DNA from: Candidatus Phaeomarinibacter sp.
Lineage (GTDB): Bacteria; Pseudomonadota; Alphaproteobacteria; CGMCC-115125
Direction: 5' to 3'
DNA: 9,605 nucleotides
Assembly: GCA_028279995.1 (NCBI GenBank)
Contig: JANQMQ010000537.1
Coordinates: 1-9,605 of the forward strand
The translations under genes and the position numbers were made by a program. Shown piece after piece: positions 1 through 6,183 of this stretch (position 1 is the stretch's first letter; every line of letters begins with the position of its first letter). A model generated the notes under the pieces. It had not been told where the DNA came from. It saw only the letters and a program-made list of their open reading frames with translations, and did no database searches.

Positions 1-189
1 CCCGCCGATGACACCACCATGGAGTGCGGGGAGCGACGGGTTGCCGATCAGGTCCTGTTTGAAGGTGAGCTTGGCGAGCAGTTCGTCCGCCACCTTTTCA
101 AAGGTAATTCCGAGAAACGCCACATAGGGGATGGTCGCCATCACTTCGTTGATGTCGCGGCCCTGGGAGATGTGTTCGAGATCACGCAT
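1..189 (-). CDS. PaaI-type hotdog-fold thioesterase, second of a tandem pair (C-terminal part outside window)
   Basis: Only the first 63 codons are inside the window; the gene runs off the left edge. The visible protein begins MRDLEHISQG and reaches GNPSLPALHGGVIGG at residues 50-63. The HGG (57-59) preceded by a GNP turn and followed by VI is the active-site segment of PaaI/YbgC-like hotdog acyl-CoA thioesterases, which hydrolyse acyl-CoA to free acid and CoA in the cytoplasm. The ATG (187-189) lies 3 nt after the TAG of the upstream thioesterase gene, with a GAGG-like Shine-Dalgarno inside the end of that gene, so the two are almost certainly co-transcribed and translationally coupled. The segment aligns with the same part of the upstream gene (GNPDTGVIHGGVI), so the two are paralogues. 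The catalytic acid expected some residues after HGG is outside the window. Substrate unknown. Confidence 0.85.
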   Translation of the reverse strand, partial: MRDLEHISQGRDINEVMATIPYVAFLGITFEKVADELLAKLTFKQDLIGNPSLPALHGGVIGG

Positions 190-192
190 GCC

Positions 193-723
193 CTACCCCT
201 CGCTTCGATCGCTTGCGGATAGTCTGTCCATCTCCCCCAGCACCTTTTCGCGCATGCCGGATGACGGCGGCACGGCGCGGTTCGCTGCCAGCATGAAGGC
301 AGCCATACAGGTGGCGATGGGGTCTTCGATGTCTTCGTGAAATGCCGTGCCGCGAACAAAGGCGACAGACTTTGTCACCTTGAAGCAATGGGCCTCACAC
401 TGGATATCAAGCTTTGGTGCGGCGGGACGCATGTAATCGATGCGCAGATCCAGCGTGGCAATGGCGGTTGGTTCACCCAAAGCCATCTGCGTGGCCACGC
501 CACAAGCATTGTCCAGCATGGTGGTGATGACACCGCCATGGATAACGCCCGTGTCCGGGTTACCCACCAAAAATGGTGCATAGGGCACTTTCAGTCGGGC
601 ACGGGCCTTTTCAGCTGACACGATTTCCAGGCCGATGGCACGGGCATGGGGCACGTGATCGATCAACATGCCCTTGAGCGCCTCATTGCGCCGGGCTGCT
701 TCATTTTCTGCGTCTTTGCTCAT
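193..723 (-). CDS. PaaI-type hotdog-fold acyl-CoA thioesterase
   Basis: This 176-residue protein has the PaaI-family hotdog signature: GNPDTGVIHGGVITTMLDNA around residues 54-73. HGG is at 62-64, and D71, at the start of the long hotdog helix, sits at the usual catalytic-acid position. The later strand-rich part (LDLRIDYMRPA, then FVRGTAFHE) also fits the fold. The family hydrolyses acyl- or aryl-CoA thioesters, often to recover CoA from dead-end intermediates in degradation pathways. I chose the ATG at 721-723, which has a GGAGAGG stretch about 14 nt upstream; an in-frame TTG at 771 would add 16 residues that do not look like the family. It diverges from the crotonase gene at 872 and is followed after 3 nt by a second thioesterase. 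The C-terminal ~25 residues are polar and variable. Acyl specificity cannot be predicted. Confidence 0.88.
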   Translation of the reverse strand: MSKDAENEAARRNEALKGMLIDHVPHARAIGLEIVSAEKARARLKVPYAPFLVGNPDTGVIHGGVITTMLDNACGVATQMALGEPTAIATLDLRIDYMRPAAPKLDIQCEAHCFKVTKSVAFVRGTAFHEDIEDPIATCMAAFMLAANRAVPPSSGMREKVLGEMDRLSASDRSEG

Positions 724-794
724 GGGTAACGGTATGGCCTCTCCACGATGAACGGGCAAGCACTCAACCAATATGGGCGACGGTCGGCCGCATA

Positions 795-818
795 GAAACT
801 AGACTTGAGTCTAGTTTC
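795..818. promoter_or_regulatory. Perfect 24-bp inverted repeat, probable TetR-type operator in divergent promoter region
   Basis: The left arm GAAACTAGACT (795-805) and right arm AGTCTAGTTTC (808-818) are exact reverse complements separated by 2 nt (TG). The repeat lies in the intergenic gap between the divergent thioesterase (start 723) and crotonase (start 872) genes. Length, perfect symmetry and position are those of an operator for a homodimeric repressor; TetR-family proteins use sites like this, and a TetR-family gene lies at 3343. There is no T-run on either side, which argues against a terminator. That the TetR protein in this window binds here is inference. Confidence 0.75.
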
Positions 819-829
819 AGCGGTATGAC
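800..829 (+). promoter_or_regulatory. Possible promoter for the crotonase gene
   Basis: A TAGACT hexamer (800-805) and TATGAC (824-829) with an 18-bp spacer resemble sigma-70 -35 and -10 boxes, with four of six matches in the first. The -35-like box lies inside the inverted repeat, so a bound repressor would block it. The match is weak and the assignment rests mainly on position. Confidence 0.3.
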
Positions 830-871
830 TCTCTCAAAGACAAAAACGACAGTTTTCAGGGAGTCATCTTC

Positions 872-1708
872 ATGACGCAGATGGATTTGCCGGTTTCAGA
901 CCGCGATGCAGACGCGGAGCCGGATGGGCGCATCACCCTAACCCGCCGGGGGCATGTGCTGCTGATGGGGATTGATCGACCGGAAAAGTACAACGGCCTG
1001 ACGCCGAAAATGTTTTCCGAGTTGGCAGACGCCTACACCCAGCTTGATACGGACCCTGACCTGCGCGTGGGCGTGCTTCACTCGTTCGGCAAGCATTTTA
1101 CAGCCGGCCTTGAACTGACGAAATTTGCCGAAGGCATGAAGGACGGCGCCAGCGGGGCGACGGAAGCAGGCTCACAGCGCGTTGACCCGTTTGCGCTGAA
1201 GAAAAAGTGCTCAAAGCCGGTCATCACGGCTGTGCAGGGCATCTGCTACACCGCAGGCATTGAGATGATGCTGGCCTCGGACATTGCCATCGCCTCCAAG
1301 GACACCCGCTTCGCCCAGCTCGAACCACGCCGTGGCCTGATGGCGGCGGGGGGCGGCACCATCCGTTTCATCGAACGCTGCGGCTGGGGCAATGGCATGT
1401 ACCACCTGTTGCTGTGCGATGAAGAGTTTGGTGCTGACGAGGCCCTGCGGATCGGCATCGTGCAGGAAGTGGTGGAGCCCGGCACGCAGGTGGCTCGTGC
1501 GATTGAGCTGGCGAACCGCATCGCGAAACTGGCACCGTTGGCCATCCAGGAAACCAAGCGCTCTTCCATGACCTTCATCGAGAAGGGTGAAGCAGCTGCG
1601 TTCAGCGAGCTTGATGCTGTACAGGCGAAGCTGGCGAACACGGAAGATGCGGCGGAAGGTGTTCAGTCTTTCATCGAGCGGCGCAGCGGCAATTTCAAAG
1701 GCCGGTAG
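872..1708 (+). CDS. Crotonase / enoyl-CoA hydratase-isomerase family protein
   Basis: This 278-residue protein has the usual crotonase length plus a polar extension of about 20 residues. Oxyanion-hole segments are GKHFTAGLEL (73-82) and VQGICYTAGIEMMLASDIAIA (from 121). FAQLEPRRGLMAAGGGT (147-163) matches the region of the catalytic Glu144 of rat enoyl-CoA hydratase, giving E151 here. The second glutamate of true hydratases (Glu164 in rat) aligns with Y177, so water addition by the classical two-Glu mechanism is doubtful; isomerase, dehydratase or another crotonase reaction on a CoA ester is equally possible. The ATG has an AGGGAG Shine-Dalgarno (858-863) 8 nt upstream. The monooxygenase gene follows after 43 nt and is probably in the same operon. 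A repressor at the 795-818 palindrome likely controls it. Confidence 0.88.
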   Translation: MTQMDLPVSDRDADAEPDGRITLTRRGHVLLMGIDRPEKYNGLTPKMFSELADAYTQLDTDPDLRVGVLHSFGKHFTAGLELTKFAEGMKDGASGATEAGSQRVDPFALKKKCSKPVITAVQGICYTAGIEMMLASDIAIASKDTRFAQLEPRRGLMAAGGGTIRFIERCGWGNGMYHLLLCDEEFGADEALRIGIVQEVVEPGTQVARAIELANRIAKLAPLAIQETKRSSMTFIEKGEAAAFSELDAVQAKLANTEDAAEGVQSFIERRSGNFKGR

Positions 1709-1739
1709 GCGGAACCCAAATCCTTCGAGAAACTCGACC

Positions 1740-1744
1740 AAGGA
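1740..1744 (+). promoter_or_regulatory. Shine-Dalgarno AAGGA that decides the monooxygenase start
   Basis: AAGGA lies 7 nt before the ATG at 1752 and 4 nt before the adjacent ATG at 1749. The spacing favours 1752. The upstream in-frame open stretch (back to 1587) overlaps the crotonase gene and lacks family similarity. Confidence 0.6.
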
Positions 1745-1751
1745 ACGCATG

Positions 1752-3161
1752 ATGTCCGAGACAAATTCAGCTCTTCCCAAATGCTGCATCATCGGTGCCG
1801 GGTGCTCCGGCTTCACCGCGGCCAAGGCGCTGCAGGATCGGGGCATTCCGTTTGACTGTTTTGAAATGTCGGACGTGATCGGCGGCACCTGGGCCTACAA
1901 GAACAAGAACGGCATGTCCGCCTGCTACGAGTCCCTGCATATCGACACGTCCAAGCACCGCATGTCGTTTGAAGATTTTCCTATCCCGCCGACATTTCCC
2001 GACTTCCCGCATCACAGCCAGATCTTTGATTACTTCAACGACTATGTGGATCATTTTGGCCTGCGCGAAAAAATCACCTTCAATACGGCCGTCACCCACG
2101 TCACTCGCGATGATGCGGGTCTGTGGCATGTCACTGTGGACAGATCCGCGACCGGCGGACCATCTTCAGAAACGCTCACCTATGATGCCGTCTTCGTATG
2201 CAACGGCCATCACTGGGACGCGCGCTGGCCGGAATTTGAAGGCATGAACGATTTCACCGGTATCCAGATGCATGCCCATTCCTATCTTACGCCGTTTGAG
2301 CCTCACGACATGCGCGGCAAGCGCATCGTGATCGTCGGCATGGGCAACAGCGCAATGGATATCTCGTCTGAGCTCTCACAGAAGCCGATTGCAAAGAAGC
2401 TTTTTGTGGCGGCCCGGCGTGGTGTGTGGGTCATGCCCAAATACATCAACGGCAAGGTGGCGGACAAAGGTGCCATGCCGGCGTGGATACCGCTCTCTGT
2501 TCAACGCGCCATCGGCAAGCGGATGATCAAGAAGCTCGTCGGCAACATGGAAGACTACGGCCTGCCGAAACCGGACCATGAGCCGCTTGAGGCGCATCCA
2601 TCCGTATCCGGAGAGTTTCTGACGCGGGTTGGATGTGGCGATATCGAAGCCAAGCCCAACATCAAGCTTTTTGACGGAAATATCGTCGAGTTTGAAGACG
2701 GTAGCCGCGAAGAGATCGATGTTGTGATCTATGCCACCGGCTATAACGTGTCCTTCCCGTTCATGGACGAGACCGTCATCAAGGTCGAGAACAACCATGT
2801 GCCGCTCTACAAACGCATCTTCTCACCGGGCATTCCCAACCTCTTCTTCATGGCGCTGGCGCAGCCATTGCCGACGCTCGTGAACTTTGCCGAGCAACAG
2901 ATGAAGCTTGTCGGCAACTACCTTACCGGGGCCTATGCGCTGCCTGACGACGCAGAGATGAAGGATGTCATCAAGGCGGACGAGGATATGTACACCGGCC
3001 ATTTCTATGAGTCCGCCCGCCACACCATGCAGCTCGATTTCAACAAGTATGTCTGGGACATGGAGCGGGAAATCAAACGCGGCGCCAAGCGTGCCCGGTC
3101 CAGGCCGGGACTGCCGGTGCCGGCGCGGGCAGCGCGGGGCGGGCAGATGGCAGCTGAGTAA
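1752..3161 (+). CDS. Flavin-containing monooxygenase (FMO-like, class B flavoprotein)
   Basis: This 469-residue soluble flavoprotein uses NADPH and O2 to oxygenate a substrate. An FAD-binding GAGCSG (15-20) follows the first beta strand, and GMGNSA (196-201) is the NADPH Rossmann motif. The fingerprint FxGxxxHxxxY (F168, G170, H174, Y178) lies between them, and YATGY (327-331) is the linker motif near the C-terminal flavin contact. Tyr rather than Trp closes the fingerprint, which is closer to FMO than to classical Baeyer-Villiger enzymes; the residue after it is Leu rather than the usual Lys/Arg. Family members oxidise heteroatoms, or ketones and aldehydes. The last ~30 residues are basic, Arg/Ala/Gly-rich and probably disordered. 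The gene follows the crotonase by 43 nt in the same direction. A directly adjacent ATG at 1749 is the alternative start. Substrate unknown. Confidence 0.9.
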   Translation: MSETNSALPKCCIIGAGCSGFTAAKALQDRGIPFDCFEMSDVIGGTWAYKNKNGMSACYESLHIDTSKHRMSFEDFPIPPTFPDFPHHSQIFDYFNDYVDHFGLREKITFNTAVTHVTRDDAGLWHVTVDRSATGGPSSETLTYDAVFVCNGHHWDARWPEFEGMNDFTGIQMHAHSYLTPFEPHDMRGKRIVIVGMGNSAMDISSELSQKPIAKKLFVAARRGVWVMPKYINGKVADKGAMPAWIPLSVQRAIGKRMIKKLVGNMEDYGLPKPDHEPLEAHPSVSGEFLTRVGCGDIEAKPNIKLFDGNIVEFEDGSREEIDVVIYATGYNVSFPFMDETVIKVENNHVPLYKRIFSPGIPNLFFMALAQPLPTLVNFAEQQMKLVGNYLTGAYALPDDAEMKDVIKADEDMYTGHFYESARHTMQLDFNKYVWDMEREIKRGAKRARSRPGLPVPARAARGGQMAAE

Positions 3162-3204
3162 CCAAGTATTGGGTTTATGGGCAGGCGCGTCTGGCACAAA
3201 TTGA

Positions 3205-3224
3205 AGCTGGCCATAGGGCCAGCT
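3205..3224. other. Inverted repeat with 8-bp arms downstream of the monooxygenase gene
   Basis: AGCTGGCC (3205-3212) and GGCCAGCT (3217-3224) are exact complements around an ATAG loop. It lies 43 nt after the monooxygenase stop and 119 nt before the TetR start. It could be an RNA hairpin ending the first operon, but no T-run follows, so a canonical intrinsic terminator is not supported. The rest of the 3162-3342 gap shows no convincing promoter; a short GACAA-GA-TTGTC dyad sits at 3266-3277. Confidence 0.4.
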
Positions 3225-3342
3225 AGACTGCATAAGGGCGCCGGGTGGGATTTGATACGCTTACTGACAAGATTGTCTGCTTCGTTCTGGTCGAGTCCCG
3301 TGACCATCCTTTTGTGCCTTGGACAACTCGTAAACTGTGAAC

Positions 3343-4011
3343 ATGACGACCAAAACTGCCGAAAAAGAGCCTGACAGCGACGCGCGCCCGACGCCGCATT
3401 CTTCATCAATGGGCAAGCGCGAACGCACCAAGGTCGAGAATCGGCAGGCCATTCTGGATGCTGCCCGACTGGTTTTCGCCGAGCTTGGATATGGCGAAAC
3501 CACGGTCCGGGACATCATCCGGCGGACCGGCCTCGCGTCTGGCACCTTCTACAATTACTTCAAGTCCAAGGACGAAGTGTTCCAGGCGATGATGGACGCC
3601 AGTGCCCTGCGCATGCGTCCGCGCATTCGCGCCGAGCGCATTCGTGCTGCGAGCTTTGAGGAATTCATCTCTGCCAGTTTCCGGGCCTATTTCGATTATC
3701 TGGAGCAGGACGTGCAGATGCACCAGATCATTCGCCGCAAGTCAGGCTCCATGCGGGTGCGTATGGACACGCCGGAGGTGGTAGCGGTGTTTGACGAGCT
3801 GCGCCTCGATATCGACCGGGCCATCGCGCAAGGCGTCCTTCCCAGTGTTGATCCTGAATATCTGACAGCTGCATTTGTCGGCATTGCCTTCGAAGTGGGC
3901 GACCGCATGCAGGCGCGGGAGCCGTTTGACGCTGCGGAAGCCGCAGAATTTGCGACAAAGCTGTTTCTGGGGGGTGTAAATGCCCTGCCACGGCTCGACA
4001 AATCCGACTAA
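3343..4011 (+). CDS. TetR/AcrR-family transcriptional regulator
   Basis: This 222-residue protein has the standard TetR layout. A disordered N-tail (1-25) is followed by a DNA-binding domain around residues 30-80, with RQAILDAARLVFAELGYGET leading into TVRDIIRRTGLASGTFYNYF (54-73), the helix-turn-helix with the family's T-x-x-x-Y-x-Y-F recognition-helix ending, then KSKDEVF. The remainder is an all-helical ligand-binding and dimerisation domain whose ligand cannot be read. The ATG at 3343 is chosen; a GTG at 3337 is in frame 6 nt before it, and M23 (3409) would still leave the HTH intact. No strong Shine-Dalgarno is visible. It heads a same-strand run with the hydrolase (48 nt later) and MDR gene. 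It is the natural candidate to bind the 795-818 palindrome; many TetR proteins in acyl-CoA or monooxygenase loci are local repressors. Confidence 0.93.
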   Translation: MTTKTAEKEPDSDARPTPHSSSMGKRERTKVENRQAILDAARLVFAELGYGETTVRDIIRRTGLASGTFYNYFKSKDEVFQAMMDASALRMRPRIRAERIRAASFEEFISASFRAYFDYLEQDVQMHQIIRRKSGSMRVRMDTPEVVAVFDELRLDIDRAIAQGVLPSVDPEYLTAAFVGIAFEVGDRMQAREPFDAAEAAEFATKLFLGGVNALPRLDKSD

Positions 4012-4045
4012 TATCTGCCCCAACGACATTCAAACTGGTGACATT

Positions 4046-4054
4046 GGAAGGAAG
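4046..4054 (+). promoter_or_regulatory. Shine-Dalgarno GGAAGGAAG for the hydrolase gene
   Basis: The AAGGA core (4048-4052) lies 7 nt before the ATG at 4060. An in-frame GTG at 4054 overlaps this site itself and is therefore an unlikely start. Confidence 0.6.
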
Positions 4055-4059
4055 TGCTC

Positions 4060-5082
4060 ATGAGCGCTCAACAATTCATGGCGCGCATGATGATGCGTCT
4101 GCCGGCTGGCATGCTGCGATCCATGTCCAAGGGGGCAGTGCTCAGTGTCGACGGCCGGGAGATTGATCCGGGAGTCGGGTTTCTGACCGCACAGGCAGGC
4201 AAGGGACCGGGCCTTCACACACTTCCCGTCGAGGAGGGACGCGAAGCGAGCCGACAGGGGTTTGCATTGATGAATGCGCCACGCTCCAAGGATGTGGGTG
4301 TCACGGAACTGGCCATACCAGGACCCGGCGGCAGCCTGCATGCACGGCATTACTGGCCGATCAACGGCAAGACCAACGACGCATTGATGGTGTACTTTCA
4401 CATGGGCGGATGCGTCATCGGCGATCTGGACACGTGTGACCATTTCTGTTCGTTGATCGCTGCTGAGACAGGCGCCGGGGTCATTTCAGTCGACTATCGT
4501 CTGGCTCCTGAACACGTGTTTCCGGCGGCTGCCGAGGACGCAATCGCTGCGTTCAAATGGGTGCGCGACAACGCCGCACAGTTCGGCGGTACCGGTGCGC
4601 GGATCGGTGTCGGGGGGGACAGCGCAGGTGGTCATCTTGCAGCCATTGTCTGTCAGGAAATGAAGCGGCTTGGAGAGCAAGGCCCGTCCGTCCAGCTGCT
4701 TATCTATCCGTGGTTGGATATGACCGATGACAAAGGTTCCATGGAAACCTGTGGAGACTGTGTGCCCCTCAACACCGAGACGATGCACTGGTTTGCCGGA
4801 CAGTACATGCCGGAAGATGCCGACACGACAGCACCGCTGGCCAGCCCCGGTCTGGTTGATGATCTCGACGGGCTGCCCCGGGCACTTGTGTACACAGCTG
4901 GCTTTGATCCATTGCGCGATCAGGGAGAAGCCTATGCGCGGAAACTTGAAACTGCCGGCGTAGCGGTGACGTTTCGCGAGTATGGCGACCTCCCGCACGG
5001 TTACACAGCCATGAGCGGCGTATCCCGCCGTGCCGCGGCGGTGAACCGCGAAATCGTAAGCGACCTTGGCTCCGCGCTCTAA
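4060..5082 (+). CDS. Alpha/beta hydrolase of the hormone-sensitive lipase (HSL, fold-3) group; carboxylesterase
   Basis: This 340-residue enzyme hydrolyses carboxylic esters, typically with short to medium acyl chains. Catalytic residues are readable: nucleophile S188 in GDSAGG (186-191), acid D283 in GFDPLRDQGEAY, and base H313 in LPHGY. VDYRLAPEHVFPAAAEDA (144-161) is a hallmark of the HSL group. The oxyanion motif, normally HGGG, reads HMGGC here (114-118), so the first glycine is methionine; the two glycines that follow are kept. The first ~75 residues form a cap-like helical region with no signal peptide, so the enzyme is probably cytoplasmic. It sits 48 nt after the TetR gene and 36 nt before the MDR gene, which suggests one operon. 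In this context it may cleave an ester or lactone made by the monooxygenase, but that is inference. Confidence 0.92.
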   Translation: MSAQQFMARMMMRLPAGMLRSMSKGAVLSVDGREIDPGVGFLTAQAGKGPGLHTLPVEEGREASRQGFALMNAPRSKDVGVTELAIPGPGGSLHARHYWPINGKTNDALMVYFHMGGCVIGDLDTCDHFCSLIAAETGAGVISVDYRLAPEHVFPAAAEDAIAAFKWVRDNAAQFGGTGARIGVGGDSAGGHLAAIVCQEMKRLGEQGPSVQLLIYPWLDMTDDKGSMETCGDCVPLNTETMHWFAGQYMPEDADTTAPLASPGLVDDLDGLPRALVYTAGFDPLRDQGEAYARKLETAGVAVTFREYGDLPHGYTAMSGVSRRAAAVNREIVSDLGSAL

Positions 5083-5118
5083 CGCTTGCCTCCATTACCC
5101 AAAACTCGAGGTGCTGCC

Positions 5119-6093
5119 ATGAAGGCTGTGCGCGTCAATGCCCTGTCTGAGGACATCACCGACGTTGATATTGAAGACATCGACCTGCCACTCCCTGGTG
5201 ACGGCGAAGTGCAAATCCGCATTCGTGCGTGTGCTGTCAATTTTCCCGACCTCCTGATGGTGCAGGGCAAGTATCAGTTCAAACCGCCGATGCCCTTTAC
5301 ACCGGGTATGGAAGCGGCGGGCGATATCGTGGCGGTTGGGTCCGGAGTGGAATCCTTCCATGTGGGCGACAAGGTGGTTGCCGGACTGCGAACAGGTGGC
5401 ATGGCGGAGATGGCCAACACCGCCGCGTCATCTTGCAGGCCGATGCCTGCCACCATGTCGTATGAAGAGGCTGCCGGGTACACCACCGCCTATCTGACCG
5501 CCTATGTGTCCCTTGTCCGCCGCGGCGACCTGCAGGCAGGCGAGACACTTTTGGTGCATGGGGCCGCCGGAGGCGTCGGCATGGCGGCGGTTGATCTCGG
5601 CAAGCAGTTGGGGGCCACCGTGATTGCGACAGCAAGCTCGCAGGAGAAGCTGGATGTGCTCGCAGCCCGCGGCGCGGACCATGTCATCAATGTGACGGAC
5701 GGCTTCAAGGACAAGGTCAAGGAACTGACAAATGGTCAGGGTGCGGATGTCATTTATGATCCGGTGGGTGGCGATGTCTTTGATGAAAGCGTGCGCTGCA
5801 TCGCCTGGGGTGGACGTCTGCTCATCATAGGCTTTGCCAGCGGGCGAATCCCTGATGTTTCCGTCAACATGCCGCTGATCAAGGGCTTTTCGGTTGTCGG
5901 TGTCAGAGCAGGTGAATATGGCCGCCGCGACCCCGCAAAAGGGGCCGAGAACATCGCTGCAATCGATGAAATGGCGGCAAAGGGCACAATTCGGCCATAT
6001 GTTTGCGCAACTTTTTCCCTGAATCAGGCTGCCGAAGCGATGTGTCAGTTGCGTGACCGGCGCGTCATCGGCAAAGTGGTCGTTACGCCGTAA
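5119..6093 (+). CDS. Zinc-independent MDR oxidoreductase, NADPH:quinone reductase-like
   Basis: This 324-residue medium-chain dehydrogenase/reductase belongs to the quinone-oxidoreductase branch. The N-terminal GroES-like half contains RACAVNFPDLLMVQGKYQ (36-53) and FTPGMEAAGDIVAVG (60-74). The nucleotide-binding half has HGAAGGVGMAAVDLGK (147-162), where the GxxGxxG-type motif binds NADPH, and YDPVGGDVF. Cysteine and histidine zinc ligands of alcohol dehydrogenases are absent. Family members reduce quinones or the double bond of enones or enoyl-CoA, or act on crotonyl-CoA-like substrates, in the cytoplasm. The ATG at 5119 has GAGG (5108-5111) 7 nt upstream; an earlier in-frame ATG at 5086 would add 11 residues outside the family start. 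It is likely last in the TetR-hydrolase-MDR operon. No clear terminator follows in the 90-nt gap, so read-through into the lipoprotein gene is possible. Confidence 0.9.
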   Translation: MKAVRVNALSEDITDVDIEDIDLPLPGDGEVQIRIRACAVNFPDLLMVQGKYQFKPPMPFTPGMEAAGDIVAVGSGVESFHVGDKVVAGLRTGGMAEMANTAASSCRPMPATMSYEEAAGYTTAYLTAYVSLVRRGDLQAGETLLVHGAAGGVGMAAVDLGKQLGATVIATASSQEKLDVLAARGADHVINVTDGFKDKVKELTNGQGADVIYDPVGGDVFDESVRCIAWGGRLLIIGFASGRIPDVSVNMPLIKGFSVVGVRAGEYGRRDPAKGAENIAAIDEMAAKGTIRPYVCATFSLNQAAEAMCQLRDRRVIGKVVVTP

Positions 6094-6183
6094 GTGTTGC
6101 GGCGCGTATTTACTTGAAACAGGGGGCCGCGGCTTTCTCAAAAAGGGCGAAAACGTCCACACAGAGGGCCGGGGTTTATTTGC

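Noticed and set aside
1587..1751. In-frame 5' extension of the monooxygenase into the crotonase gene
   Set aside because: The Arg/Ser-rich translation is out-of-frame crotonase sequence; the GxGxxG motif near residue 15 and the AAGGA site fit the later start.
1211..1888. 225-codon open frame on the minus strand across the crotonase/monooxygenase junction
   Set aside because: It is antisense to two well-supported genes and shows no domain or ribosome-binding site.
3205..3224. Hairpin after the monooxygenase as an intrinsic terminator
   Set aside because: The stem is good, but the following bases are mixed with no T-run; kept only as an inverted repeat.
6113..6140. CTTGAAA box before the lipoprotein gene as a heat-shock (sigma-32) promoter
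   Set aside because: The downstream sequence lacks a CCCATnT-like -10 box at acceptable spacing, so a promoter cannot be supported.
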